The notes under the pieces: model-generated | What the model saw: the letters and a program-made list of their open reading frames with translations, nothing else | The model's database searches: none | Told to the model about the DNA's origin: nothing | Translations under genes and position numbers: made by a program | In this document: piece after piece, positions 42,434-51,840 of the stretch | Layout: every line of letters starts with the position of its first letter | Position numbering within the stretch: position 1 is the first letter of the stretch | Assembly: GCF_042681745.1 (NCBI RefSeq) | Contig: NZ_JBHUGF010000011.1 | Coordinates: forward strand, 682,001 to 746,000 | Origin: Saccharibacillus nicotianae | Lineage (GTDB): Bacteria; Bacillota; Bacilli; Paenibacillales; Paenibacillaceae | Length of the DNA stretch: 64,000 bases | Direction of reading: 5' to 3'

Positions 42434-42464
42434 TTGTACAATCCGCTCTACAGTGCGGTATAAT
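42434..42464 (+). promoter_or_regulatory. Possible secA promoter
   Basis: TATAAT (42459-42464) with TTGTAC/TGTACA 18-19 bases upstream. The secA leader would be nearly 300 bases. Two direct copies of GGATATAGTCA (42551-42561 and 42568-42578) lie in it. Confidence 0.45.
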
Positions 42465-42680
42465 AAGACTTGAATGATTTAAGAAACATTTTGTGTTCTT
42501 TTGCGTAATAAGGTAGAAGAGTTCTCAAAAAACGATGACGAACATCATATGGATATAGTCAGGCACGGGATATAGTCATCTTGTGTCCTATTGAAATTTT
42601 ATCATATACCAAAAGTGTATAGGAAATGCGCTGTTTTGTTGCGGCTTTTCCCTGAAACTGGTACAATTTATTGCAACTGA

Positions 42681-42733
42681 GGTTATTGAATAATCCCCCA
42701 TAAGCGTTACGGTAATTGCATTATTCAATAATC
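42681..42733 (+). repeat. Long inverted repeat just upstream of secA
   Basis: TTATTGAATAAT (42683-42694) and ATTATTCAATAA (42720-42731) pair perfectly over 12 bp, extendable to 14. The loop is 25 bases. It ends about 20 bases before the secA ribosome site (AAAGGGG) and has no T tract, so it is an RNA fold or a binding site rather than a terminator. Confidence 0.75.
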
Positions 42734-42763
42734 TATCTCTGTTTTGCGCGAAAGGGGTAAACC

Positions 42764-45217
42764 ATGCTAGGACTTGTGAAGAAAATTTTTGGCGATACCA
42801 ATGAACGTGATGTTAAACGTCTATTGAAAACCGTCGAGATCATTAATAAAATGGAACCGGAATTTGAGGCATTGTCTCATGAGGAAGTACAAGCCAAAAC
42901 GGCTGAATTCCGCGAACGTCTGGAAAAAGGAGAAACACTGGATCAACTATTGCCAGAAGCATTCTGTACTGTACGTGAAGCTTCCAAACGTGTGCTAGGC
43001 ATGCGTCATTTTGACGTACAATTGATCGGTGGTGTCGCTCTGCATGAAGGAAGAATCGCAGAGATGAAAACAGGTGAAGGTAAAACACTTGTAGGAACAC
43101 TTCCTGTATATCTAAATGCACTTGCTGGCAAAGGTGTGCATGTCGTTACGGTTAATGATTATTTGGCTCAACGTGATAGTCTACAAATGGGTCGCATTTA
43201 TAACTTCTTGGGCATGACTGTAGGGGTTAACCTGAACGGTATGCAACATGACGAGAAGCAAGCGGCTTATGCTTGTGATATCACTTATGGTACAAATAAT
43301 GAATTCGGATTTGACTACTTGCGTGACAATATGGTGCTGTACAAAGAACAAATGGTACAACGTCCATTGTACTTCTGTATTATTGATGAAGTGGATTCGA
43401 TCTTGATCGATGAAGCTCGTACACCATTGATTATTTCAGGGCAAGCGCAGAAATCAACTGAATTATATTTTGCAGCTGATCGCTTTGTAAAAACATTGAA
43501 AATCGAAGATGATTTCAATGTCGATATCAAAGTAAAATCGGTAGCTTTGACTGAAAAAGGTGTAGAAAAAGCTGAGAATTTCTTCGGCTTAGAAAACCTA
43601 TATGACAACAAAAATGTAACGATCAATCACCATGTAGTACAAGCGCTGAAAGCCAACACGATTATGCGTCGTGATGTGGATTATGTTGTTGCTGATGGCG
43701 AAGTATTGATTGTAGATGAATTTACAGGTCGCTTAATGGCGGGTCGTCGTTATAGCGATGGTCTACACCAAGCGATTGAATCGAAAGAATCTTTGAAAGT
43801 ACAAAATGAAAGTATGACACTGGCAACAATTACGTTCCAGAACTACTTCCGTATGTACAAAAAGCTTGCCGGTATGACTGGTACAGCAAAAACAGAAGAA
43901 GAAGAATTCAAAAAGATCTACGGTCTAGAAGTACTTCAAGTACCGACGAACCGTGTGAATCAACGTGAAGACTTTGCTGATGTTGTTTATAAGAGCGAAG
44001 AAAGTAAATTCCGCGCTGTTGTGGACGAAATCGTTGTACGTCATGAGAAAAACCAACCGATTCTTGTAGGTACAGTATCGATTGAGAACTCTGAACGTCT
44101 TTCTGAAATGCTAAAACGCAAAGGTATCAAGCATCAGGTTCTGAATGCGAAATACCATGCAGAAGAAGCAGAAATTATTGCACGTTCCGGTCAACCAGGT
44201 ACAGTAACAATCGCTACTAACATGGCTGGACGTGGTACAGATATTTTACTTGGTGAAGGTGTACAAGAGTCAGGTGGCTTGCATATTATTGGTACAGAGC
44301 GTCATGAATCTCGCCGTATTGATAATCAGCTTCGTGGTCGTGCAGGTCGTCAAGGTGATCCAGGTTCTACACAGTTCTACCTTTCTCTAGGCGATGAACT
44401 CATGAAACGTTTTGGTGCAGACAATGTTATGAATATGATGGAAAAATTGGGCTTTGAAGAAGACCAACCGATTGAAAGTCGTATGATTACACGTGCTGTA
44501 GAATCTGCTCAAAAACGCGTTGAAGGTAGTAACTTTGATATGCGTAAAATCGTTCTACAATATGATGATGTGATGAACAAGCAACGTGAAATCATTTACA
44601 AACAACGTCGTGAAGTATTGGAATCTGAAAATATCCGCGAAGTTGTATTGCAAATGATCAAGCCTTGTATTGAGCGCATTGTAGAAGTACATTGTAATGA
44701 CGATATCCCTGAGAACTGGGAACTTCAAGCGATTGCAGATTATGTGAACAACAACTTCTTGCAAGAAGGTACGGTTACAGAACAAGAACTACACGAGCAA
44801 GAAAAAGAAGAGATGGTTAATTATCTGTTCGAGCGTGTAGAACTACGTTACTTGCAACGTGAAAAAGAAATTGGCGAAGAAATGGTTCGCGAATTTGAAA
44901 AAGTCGTTGTTCTTCGTGCAGTTGACCGTAAATGGATGGATCATATTGATGCGATGGAACAATTGCGTCAAGGTATTCATCTTCGTGCTTACGGTGGTAC
45001 AGATCCTTTGCGTGAGTACCAATTCGAAGGCTTCGAAATGTTTAACCAAATGATCGCTGAAATTCAAGAAGAAGTAGCTACTTATGTAATGAGAGCACAA
45101 ATTGCAAGTAACCAGGAACGTGAAGCGGTCGTGGATGAAAGCAAAATGAGCACAAGTGGTGGCGAAACTGCTGAAAAACGTCCGTCTCGCGAAGAACGTC
45201 GTCGTAGACGTAAATAA
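42764..45217 (+). CDS. secA: Preprotein translocase ATPase SecA (without C-terminal zinc motif)
   Basis: SecA drives preproteins through SecYEG with ATP. The 817-residue protein has Walker A AEMKTGEGKTLVG, the DEVDSILIDEARTPL box, TNMAGRGTDILLGEGV and QLRGRAGRQGDPGST, with the preprotein cross-linking and helical scaffold regions. It ends in a basic tail (RPSREERRRRRK) and lacks the CxC...CH SEC-C zinc motif that normally ends SecA1 (841 residues in Bacillus subtilis), and no such motif follows in any frame after the stop. Exported surface proteins at 835 and 5780 depend on it. Confidence 0.97.
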   Translation: MLGLVKKIFGDTNERDVKRLLKTVEIINKMEPEFEALSHEEVQAKTAEFRERLEKGETLDQLLPEAFCTVREASKRVLGMRHFDVQLIGGVALHEGRIAEMKTGEGKTLVGTLPVYLNALAGKGVHVVTVNDYLAQRDSLQMGRIYNFLGMTVGVNLNGMQHDEKQAAYACDITYGTNNEFGFDYLRDNMVLYKEQMVQRPLYFCIIDEVDSILIDEARTPLIISGQAQKSTELYFAADRFVKTLKIEDDFNVDIKVKSVALTEKGVEKAENFFGLENLYDNKNVTINHHVVQALKANTIMRRDVDYVVADGEVLIVDEFTGRLMAGRRYSDGLHQAIESKESLKVQNESMTLATITFQNYFRMYKKLAGMTGTAKTEEEEFKKIYGLEVLQVPTNRVNQREDFADVVYKSEESKFRAVVDEIVVRHEKNQPILVGTVSIENSERLSEMLKRKGIKHQVLNAKYHAEEAEIIARSGQPGTVTIATNMAGRGTDILLGEGVQESGGLHIIGTERHESRRIDNQLRGRAGRQGDPGSTQFYLSLGDELMKRFGADNVMNMMEKLGFEEDQPIESRMITRAVESAQKRVEGSNFDMRKIVLQYDDVMNKQREIIYKQRREVLESENIREVVLQMIKPCIERIVEVHCNDDIPENWELQAIADYVNNNFLQEGTVTEQELHEQEKEEMVNYLFERVELRYLQREKEIGEEMVREFEKVVVLRAVDRKWMDHIDAMEQLRQGIHLRAYGGTDPLREYQFEGFEMFNQMIAEIQEEVATYVMRAQIASNQEREAVVDESKMSTSGGETAEKRPSREERRRRRK

Positions 45218-45260
45218 TACGTAAATGATTTGAAATGAATATGCAGATTTGTTGTATCCC

Positions 45261-45293
45261 AAGAGACACTCACCATTATCGTGGGTGTCTCTT
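45261..45293 (+). terminator. Hairpin between secA and prfB
   Basis: A 13-bp stem AAGAGACACTCAC/GTGGGTGTCTCTT (45261-45273 with 45281-45293, one G-U pair). It is not followed by a T tract, so it may be a weak terminator or an mRNA-processing fold. Confidence 0.45.
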
Positions 45294-45411
45294 GTTGGAT
45301 CAATCATCTTGTATCGGGTCTAACGCATAGTTATATATGTGAATGGTTGAAGTTGTGAGAAAGATTTTGCCAAGCAAAGTATCTATTTATTATGAAGAGG
45401 TGAGCGTAACA

Positions 45412-46525
45412 ATGATCGATCCTAGTATAAAACATGATTTACGCGAAATGGCTACCAAATTATCTAACCTTAGGGGGTCTCTTTGACTTAGACCTCAAGC
45501 GTGAATTGATTGCTAACTTTGAAGAAAAAATGTCTGCTCCTGGATTCTGGGATGACAATGAAGCTGCTCAAGAAGTCATTTCTGAAATGAATGCTGTCAA
45601 AGGTGCAGTAGATGATTATCTTGAACTTCAACAAGAACATGATGATGCAAGTCTTATGGCTGAGTTAGCAGATGAAGAAGACGATGATTCGCTAGCAAAA
45701 GAAGTAACCGAAAGTGTGAAAAAGCTTGTGCGCAAAATCGAAGCTTTTGAACTACAGTTATTGTTAGACGAGCCGTATGATAGTTTGAATGCTATTTTGG
45801 AACTTCACCCGGGTGCAGGCGGAACCGAGTCACAAGACTGGGGCGAGATGTTGCTTCGTATGTACAGACGTTGGGCAGAGAAAAGTGGCTTTAAAGTAGA
45901 AGTGATGGATTATCTAGCTGGTGATGAAGCAGGGATCAAAAGTGTTACGTTGTTAATCAAAGGGCATAATGCTTATGGTTACCTCAAAGCTGAAAAAGGA
46001 GTACATCGCCTTGTACGGATTTCTCCTTTTGATTCCTCAGGTCGCCGTCATACTTCGTTCGTTTCTTGTGATGTTGTACCTGAGATTACGAATGATTCTA
46101 CGATTGAAATTCGTACAGAAGATTTGAAAATTGATACGTATCGTGCTAGTGGAGCCGGTGGTCAGCATATCAATACAACCGATTCTGCGGTTCGGATTAC
46201 GCATTTACCTTCTGGTGTTGTTGTAACCTGTCAAAGTGAACGTTCTCAGATCAAAAACAGAGAACATGCGATGACAATGTTACGTTCCAAATTGGTAGAA
46301 CGTAAAATAGAAGAAGAGCAGAAACAATTGGATGAGATTCGCGGAGAGCAATCGGATATTGCCTGGGGCAGCCAGATTCGTTCGTATGTATTCCATCCTT
46401 ACAGTATGGTTAAAGATCACCGTACTTCTGTAGAAACAGGGAATATCGGTGCAGTTATGGATGGAGAATTAGATCCATTTATCGATGGCTATTTACGTAG
46501 TAAACTCAAAATCGAAGTTGAATAA
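45412..46525 (+). CDS. prfB: Peptide chain release factor 2 (programmed +1 frameshift)
   Basis: RF2 ends translation at UGA and UAA. The gene starts at ATG 45412 (AAGAGGTGAG upstream), runs 24 codons to CTT-TGA at 45481-45486 and continues in the +1 frame from GAC 45485, giving 370 residues. The second frame alone looks like a 363-residue gene from 45434, but its first about 17 codons are the wrong frame. Visible motifs: LHPGAGGTESQDW, the stop-codon recognition RISPFDSSGRR, and the peptidyl-transferase GGQ in SGAGGQHINTTDSAVR. Coordinates span both frames. Confidence 0.96.
45472..45487 (+). promoter_or_regulatory. RF2 autoregulatory frameshift site
   Basis: AGGGGG (45472-45477), then TCT CTT TGA C. 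The internal Shine-Dalgarno-like run sits three bases ahead of the CTT slip codon and the UGA stop is followed by C. This is the classic arrangement: low RF2 makes the ribosome pause at UGA and slip forward. Confidence 0.97.
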
Positions 46526-46538
46526 TAATATATCTTCT

Positions 46539-46581
46539 AAAGTCTGGTATGAAAGTTATCTTTCATATCAGGCTTTTTTTG
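46539..46581 (+). terminator. Rho-independent terminator after prfB
   Basis: A 16-bp stem (46540-46555 with 46560-46575, two G-U pairs), loop TTAT, then seven T. Confidence 0.9.
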
Positions 46582-46780
46582 TTTTGTAATTGCGATAATA
46601 GATTTACTTTTAGCCTATAACGATCGAAGTGTTACTTTATTTCATCACAAAGATTGGTGTGAAGCAAAACATCTCTGCTATACTACGGTGCTGTATGTTC
46701 TTTTCAAATAAATAGGGTTGCGTTAGAATAAGAAAGCTATGAGAATTTATGCAAAATAATGAGTACAGGAGAATCTAGAA

Positions 46781-47677
46781 ATGATGATGCAACCTCGTAC
46801 AGGGCAACGTAGACGCAAACCGCCAATGATTCCGTTAACAGGACCTCTTCGCAATAGCTGGGATATTTTGTTGATCATCGTAGGCGCTTTTATTATGGCA
46901 CTGACGTTTAACCTGTTTTTATTACCTAATCATATCGCTTCAGGAGGGGTCTCCGGGATATCGATTATTGTCAATCAATTACTAGGCATTGAACCGGCGT
47001 ATATTCAGTGGTTACTTAATATTCCTTTGTTTATCGCAGGTGTGATATTACTGGGTAGACAATATGGCATGCGTTCATTGGTTGGTACGATTGTATTACC
47101 TTTATTTGTTTACCTGACCAGTAGCTTTCCTGTGCCTACAACGAATGCTTTATTAGCAGCATTGTATGGAGGAATTGGAGTAGGATTAGGGCTAGGAATC
47201 GTTTTTCGCGGACGTGGTTCGACCGGTGGATTATCCATATTAGCGCAAATTATTCAAAAGTATACGGGATTCAGCATGTCATTTTGCGTGATTTTGACAG
47301 ACGGTAGTGTTATTGTATTCGCAGGCTTATTACTGAAGCCAGAACAGGCATTGTATGCGTTAATCAGTCTGTATATTACCAGTAAAGTGATCGATGCTGT
47401 TGAGCTTGGATTCAGTAATTCCAAAGTTGCGTATATTATTACCAATGATATTGAAAAAATGCAGGCAGCGATTCTAAACGATCTCGATCGTGGATTAACA
47501 AAGCTTAATGGTGAAGGCGGATATACAGGTGATGAACGAACGGTATTAATGGTGGTCATCGGGCAAAATGAAGCCAGCCGTCTCAAAACGATTGTACGTT
47601 CTGTTGATCCAGATGCTTTTGTTATTATTAGTAATGCGCAAGAAGTATTAGGTAAAGGATTCAAAATGACTGGGTAA
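46781..47677 (+). CDS. YitT-family membrane protein
   Basis: A 298-residue protein with about five to six N-terminal membrane segments (ILLIIVGAFIMALTFNLFLL, IQWLLNIPLFIAGVILLG, and others to about residue 195) and a cytosolic C-terminal DUF2179 domain (KVAYIITNDIEKMQAAIL, RGLTKLNGEGGYTGDERTVL, VDPDAFVIISNAQEVLGKGF). Motifs LPNHIASGGVSGISIIVNQ and FRGRGSTGGLSILAQII are family marks. Function not established. The 255 bases before it contain only the prfB terminator and no obvious promoter. Confidence 0.9.
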   Translation: MMMQPRTGQRRRKPPMIPLTGPLRNSWDILLIIVGAFIMALTFNLFLLPNHIASGGVSGISIIVNQLLGIEPAYIQWLLNIPLFIAGVILLGRQYGMRSLVGTIVLPLFVYLTSSFPVPTTNALLAALYGGIGVGLGLGIVFRGRGSTGGLSILAQIIQKYTGFSMSFCVILTDGSVIVFAGLLLKPEQALYALISLYITSKVIDAVELGFSNSKVAYIITNDIEKMQAAILNDLDRGLTKLNGEGGYTGDERTVLMVVIGQNEASRLKTIVRSVDPDAFVIISNAQEVLGKGFKMTG

Positions 47678-47694
47678 TATAATAAGTTAACGTA

Positions 47695-47770
47695 TAAAAA
47701 ATCCTCTAAGCAGTATCAGCTAGAACTCATGATGTGTGAGTTGGAAGCTGAGAAGCAAGAGGATTTTTAT
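47695..47770. terminator. Long bidirectional terminator-like hairpin
   Basis: TAAAAAATCCTCT (47695-47707) pairs with AGAGGATTTTTAT (47758-47770), and the inside adds CAGCT/AGCTG and AACTCA/TGAGTT pairings. A T/A tract on each side lets it serve both the YitT gene and the small minus-strand gene. Confidence 0.75.
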
Positions 47771-47866
47771 ATATTGTATTGGATGATAATACGTCTTAAA
47801 TGCTCGGTTGGGTATATATCTAATCATTTTTAACGATATAAGCTAAATCTACTTTTGTTGTATGTA

Positions 47867-48037
47867 TTAGTTGGGTTTTCTTTTCAAAAGATAAATGACG
47901 GTATAACCAATTGCTAAAATAGCTACACTGGCTAGACAAGCAAGTACAAGCGAAATAGTAATAGTTCCAATTAATAAGTAACCGATAAGCAATCCGGTGA
48001 GAAAAGCAGAAATTAAATTAATCGCTATATTCCTCAT
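47867..48037 (-). CDS. Small two-segment membrane protein, 56 residues
   Basis: On the minus strand ATG at 48037-48035 opens a 56-codon frame ending TAA at 47869-47867. AAAGGA lies 8 bases before the ATG. The product starts MRNIAINLISAFLTGLLIGY, has two hydrophobic segments (about 5-27 and 29-50) and ends in the basic tail LLKRKPN. The ribosome site, the two complete hydrophobic segments and terminator-like hairpins on both sides support a real gene. No family recognised; function unknown. Confidence 0.6.
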   Translation of the reverse strand: MRNIAINLISAFLTGLLIGYLLIGTITISLVLACLASVAILAIGYTVIYLLKRKPN

Positions 48038-48206
48038 CCATCCAATCCTTTCCCTTTATCAAATATAGATCAATAGTAAAATGAAATGGTAAATAATGGT
48101 CTATAGATATCGTAGCATGAAACAGATGCAAAATAAAGAGAATAGATGAGTAAGTTAAGCCGACTGATATAATTAGCAATATCAGTAAAAAGTATAAAAT
48201 AAAAGT

Positions 48207-48250
48207 AAAAAAGACCTTTTCTGAAATTTAATCAGATAAAGGTCTTTTAT
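48207..48250. terminator. Bidirectional terminator-like hairpin upstream of argC
   Basis: AAAAGACCTTTT-CTGA (48209-48224) pairs with TCAG-ATAAAGGTCTTTT (48232-48248) with A and T tracts at the two ends. It may insulate the arg promoter. The stretch 48038-48206 shows nothing else. Confidence 0.65.
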
Positions 48251-48301
48251 TCGTATATAATACAGCTAAAATAGATAACAGAGAGTATCGATGCATAAAA
48301 G

Positions 48302-48360
48302 GAATAAATTTATTCATAAAGTTGTATTTATATTAACATGGATGTATAATAATACACATC
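48302..48360 (+). promoter_or_regulatory. Arginine-regulated promoter of argCJBDFGH with ArgR/AhrC-like boxes
   Basis: TTGTAT (48322-48327), 17 bases, TATAAT (48345-48350). A perfect 14-bp palindrome GAATAAATTTATTC (48302-48315) resembling an ARG box lies just upstream, and an imperfect one (48341-48360, GATGT...ACATC) overlaps the -10. The pair fits repression by the arginine repressor. Confidence 0.7.
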
Positions 48361-48466
48361 TTATTTATTCGGACTGAAATGGAAATTGTCGTCATCGAAA
48401 TAGAAAATAGCTTATACATGGATACATTAGATTTATGATCTTATTTGAGTACAGGAGGAGTTCAGC

Positions 48467-49519
48467 TTGAATCCAACTAAACAAAGAGTAGCTATTGTAG
48501 GTTCCACCGGCTATGGCGGGGTGGAACTGATTCGTTTTTTACAGCATCATCCGCATGTCGAGATCACTTCGGTTATTTCTGCATCTAGCAGTGGAGCACC
48601 GATGTCAGATCAATTTCCTCATTTAGATAGCATTATTGATATGGAGTTAGATGGAGTCGATGCAGCGGCAACGGCTGTCAAAGCAGATATTGTATTTACG
48701 GCTACCCCTTCAGGAGTGAGTAGCACTTTAGTTCCACAATACTTAGAAGCAGGCTTAAAAGTGATTGATTTATCCGGTGACTTTCGCCTCAAAGATAGCA
48801 GTACTTATGAACAATGGTATAAACATGACGCGCCTGAAGCTGATTATTTGGCAGAAGCAGTGTACGGATTATGTGAGCAAAAGGGTAATGATGTACAAGA
48901 TCAGCGTCTGATCTCGAATCCGGGTTGTTATCCTACCGCTACATTGCTCGGATTAATGCCTGGTGTCGAAGCAGGTTGGATCGATCATAGCTCAATTATT
49001 ATCGATGCGAAGTCTGGTGTATCCGGTGCAGGGCGCGGAACCAGTCTAACCAGTCATTATGCAGAAATGAATGAGAATTTTAAAGCATACAAATTAAATA
49101 AGCATCAGCATATTCCAGAAATAGAACAAGTATTGTCCGGTGTAGCAGGTGAGCCTGTGATGGTGACATTCAGTACTCAATTAGTACCGATGACACGCGG
49201 GATTATGTCTACAATGTATGCAACGATAAAAGGGCAACATAGTGAGAAAGATTGGATCGATCTTTATCGTCAGTATTACAGCGATCGCCCTTTTGTACGT
49301 ATTCGCAAACAAGGCAATTGGCCTTCGACCAAAGAAGTAGCAGGTTCCAATTATTGCGATATCGGATTCGCCGTAGACGAGCGCACAGGACGCATTACAA
49401 TTGTGTCTGTGATTGACAATCTCGTCAAAGGCGCCGCAGGACAAGCGATTCAAAACCTAAATCGTATGATGGGTTGGGAAGAAACACTAGGTCTAAAAAT
49501 GATCCCTGTTTATCCATAA
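48467..49519 (+). CDS. argC: N-acetyl-gamma-glutamyl-phosphate reductase
   Basis: Third step of arginine synthesis, NADPH-dependent reduction of N-acetylglutamyl phosphate. The 350-residue protein starts at TTG 48467 behind AGGAGGAG. Visible: NAD(P) motif VAIVGSTGYGGVELIRFL, catalytic Cys in SNPGCYPTATLLGL, AKSGVSGAGR, HQHIPEIEQ and VPMTRGIMST. First gene of the operon. Confidence 0.97.
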   Translation: MNPTKQRVAIVGSTGYGGVELIRFLQHHPHVEITSVISASSSGAPMSDQFPHLDSIIDMELDGVDAAATAVKADIVFTATPSGVSSTLVPQYLEAGLKVIDLSGDFRLKDSSTYEQWYKHDAPEADYLAEAVYGLCEQKGNDVQDQRLISNPGCYPTATLLGLMPGVEAGWIDHSSIIIDAKSGVSGAGRGTSLTSHYAEMNENFKAYKLNKHQHIPEIEQVLSGVAGEPVMVTFSTQLVPMTRGIMSTMYATIKGQHSEKDWIDLYRQYYSDRPFVRIRKQGNWPSTKEVAGSNYCDIGFAVDERTGRITIVSVIDNLVKGAAGQAIQNLNRMMGWEETLGLKMIPVYP

Positions 49520-49639
49520 CGCTTGGCAGTACAAGCGTTAAACAGTTTAATTAAGAAAAAGATTTTGCAAAGCAAATTATCTATTCAATATATAGTATCT
49601 ATAGTAGTCATTGTCGATCAGGAAGTGAGAGGAGATATC

Positions 49640-50866
49640 ATGGCAGATCAGGGATTCAAAGTAGTTGAGGGAGGTTCTATTGTAACTCCTCAAGGATTTC
49701 AGGTAGGTGGATTGCATTGTGGTCTCAAAAAAACAGAGCGTAATGATCTGGGTGTAATCGTCTGTGATGTACTGGCAAATGCAGCAGCAGTCTATACAAC
49801 GAATCTTTTTCAAGCAGCACCACTGCAAGTGACTCGTGAAAGTCTAGCACATGGTACATTGCGTGCCGTAGTTGCAAATAGTGGAAATGCAAATGCATGT
49901 ACAGGCAAGCAAGGTGAGCAAGATGCTTATACGATGCGTGCTCAGACAGCGCAATATTTAGGTGTAAATGAACACGAAGTAGCTGTAGCCTCAACAGGTG
50001 TGATCGGCGAATTGCTCAAAATGGATCGTTTATCTGCTGGAATCACTCGCCTTCCTGCACATATCGGCAAAACAGAACAGCATGCCGAAGCATTTTGCCA
50101 ATCGATTTTAACAACCGATTTGGTTAAAAAAGAAATCTGTGTGTCTGTGATTGTGGATGGGCAAGAAGTGCATATTGCAGGAGCAGCCAAAGGGTCTGGA
50201 ATGATTCATCCGAATATGGCGACAATGCTTGCTTTTATGACTACCGATGCTGTGATCTCTTCCAGTGCATTGCACCAATTACTAAGTCAAACAACAGATC
50301 AGACATTTAATATGATTACGGTGGATGGAGATACAAGTACCAATGATATGTTGGTTGCTATGGCAAGTGGATTTGTACAACATAACGAATTAACACCGGA
50401 ACATCCAGATTGGCATCATTTTGCTGCGGGATTCCGTAAAGTCTGTGAATATCTAGCTCAAGCGATTGCACGTGATGGTGAAGGAGCGACCAAATTAGTC
50501 GAAGTGGTCGTGACAGGAGCAATTAGTGAACTATCTGCAAGAGCTATTGCTAAAACAGTGATCGGATCAAGTCTGGTGAAATCAGCGATGTTTGGAGCCG
50601 ATGCGAACTGGGGACGTGTAATAGCCGCTGTAGGGCGTGCAGGCGAGCCTTTGAATGTAGAGACCGTAGATATTCGCCTGGGCGATATCGTGGTACTGAC
50701 AGGCTCTAGACCGGTCTCATTTGATGAAGAAGCCGCGCTTGCTTATTTGCAAGGAGATAAAGTCGAAATCGTTGTTGATTTGCATTACGGCGAAGGACAG
50801 GCTGTAGCATGGGGTTGTGATCTGACGTATGACTATGTACGTATTAATGCCGCTTATCGCACATAA
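49640..50866 (+). CDS. argJ: Bifunctional ornithine acetyltransferase / N-acetylglutamate synthase
   Basis: ArgJ recycles the acetyl group from N-acetylornithine to glutamate. The 408-residue protein is self-cleaved before Thr in KGSGMIHPNMATML. ATG 49640 (GAGAGGAG ahead) is the start; the frame is open 39 codons further upstream, but that part has no ribosome site and no homology. MITVDGDTSTNDM and NSGNANACTG are family motifs. Because argJ and argB are both present the cyclic pathway is used. Confidence 0.96.
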   Translation: MADQGFKVVEGGSIVTPQGFQVGGLHCGLKKTERNDLGVIVCDVLANAAAVYTTNLFQAAPLQVTRESLAHGTLRAVVANSGNANACTGKQGEQDAYTMRAQTAQYLGVNEHEVAVASTGVIGELLKMDRLSAGITRLPAHIGKTEQHAEAFCQSILTTDLVKKEICVSVIVDGQEVHIAGAAKGSGMIHPNMATMLAFMTTDAVISSSALHQLLSQTTDQTFNMITVDGDTSTNDMLVAMASGFVQHNELTPEHPDWHHFAAGFRKVCEYLAQAIARDGEGATKLVEVVVTGAISELSARAIAKTVIGSSLVKSAMFGADANWGRVIAAVGRAGEPLNVETVDIRLGDIVVLTGSRPVSFDEEAALAYLQGDKVEIVVDLHYGEGQAVAWGCDLTYDYVRINAAYRT

Positions 50867-50995
50867 TGATAATCATTTAGCCAACATCATATATAGCTAT
50901 AATTAAAGAGTATTTAAAGGATGTACTATATTCATCCTATAGGATCGAAAACAATTCTATTCTAAGTTCAAATTAAAGGCCAGGTGATACAAACA

Positions 50996-51799
50996 ATGAG
51001 CGGATCAACGACACGTACTTTTGTAATGAAGTGCGGAGGAAGTACACTTGCAGCATTACCTGATTCTTTTTTCACCGATTTAAATGAGATTCAGTTATCT
51101 GGTATCCAACCGGTTATTGTACATGGTGGTGGGCCGGCGATCTCTGAAAATTTGAGCAAGTTAGGTATCGAAACTGAATTTGTAGGTGGATTGCGTAAAA
51201 CGACAGAAGAAGTATTAGACGTTGTAGAAATGGTTCTGTCAGGCAGTATCAATAAGCAGATTGTACGACGTATCCAAAGTACAGGTGGCAAAGCGATCGG
51301 TATCTCCGGTGTAGACGGATCATTGATCCAAGCGAAGCCTGTAGCCAATTCTAGTGAAGTCGGGCTGGTGGGTGATGTAACCTATGTTGAAGCTTCGATT
51401 ATTCAAGGAATTGTCGATCTAGGTTATATGCCTATTATTGCGCCGGTCGGAAGTGATGCGACAGGACAACGTTACAATATCAATGCAGATACTGCGGCAG
51501 GTGCAGTTGCTTCTTTTCTAGGTGTGCCACAAATGATTGTCGTGACTGACGTACCTGGAATTATGCGAACTATCGATGGCAACAAACAAGTATTGCCTCA
51601 AGTATCGATTCAAGATATCGAGGATATGATCACTACCGGAGAAATCTACGGCGGAATGATTCCCAAAGTCAAAGCAGCTATCGCCTGCATTCATGGTGAA
51701 GTACAAGAAGTCATCATCGTAGACGGCACCGAACCTCAAGTGCTTAGTCGTGTACTCAAAGGCGAAACGATAGGAACACGTATTGTACGTAAAAATTAA
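50996..51799 (+). CDS. argB: Acetylglutamate kinase
   Basis: Phosphorylates N-acetylglutamate. The 267-residue protein has KCGGSTLAALPD, VIVHGGGPAISENLSKLGI, GGLRKTTEEVLDVVEMVL, NINADTAAGAVASFL and TDVPGIM. ATG 50996 has AGGTGA 8 bases ahead; GTG 50984 lies inside that ribosome site. The 129-base gap after argJ has no terminator. Confidence 0.96.
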   Translation: MSGSTTRTFVMKCGGSTLAALPDSFFTDLNEIQLSGIQPVIVHGGGPAISENLSKLGIETEFVGGLRKTTEEVLDVVEMVLSGSINKQIVRRIQSTGGKAIGISGVDGSLIQAKPVANSSEVGLVGDVTYVEASIIQGIVDLGYMPIIAPVGSDATGQRYNINADTAAGAVASFLGVPQMIVVTDVPGIMRTIDGNKQVLPQVSIQDIEDMITTGEIYGGMIPKVKAAIACIHGEVQEVIIVDGTEPQVLSRVLKGETIGTRIVRKN

Positions 51800-51840
51800 A
51801 AATACAAACCAAGCTAATAACTTAAAGGAGCGTGACCAGC

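Noticed and set aside
44843..45307. 154-codon minus-strand frame over the end of secA
   Set aside because: It is antisense to conserved secA codons and has no ribosome site.
49523..49639. N-terminal extension of ArgJ
   Set aside because: There is no ribosome site at the upstream start and the extension is unlike any ArgJ; ATG 49640 has a good site.
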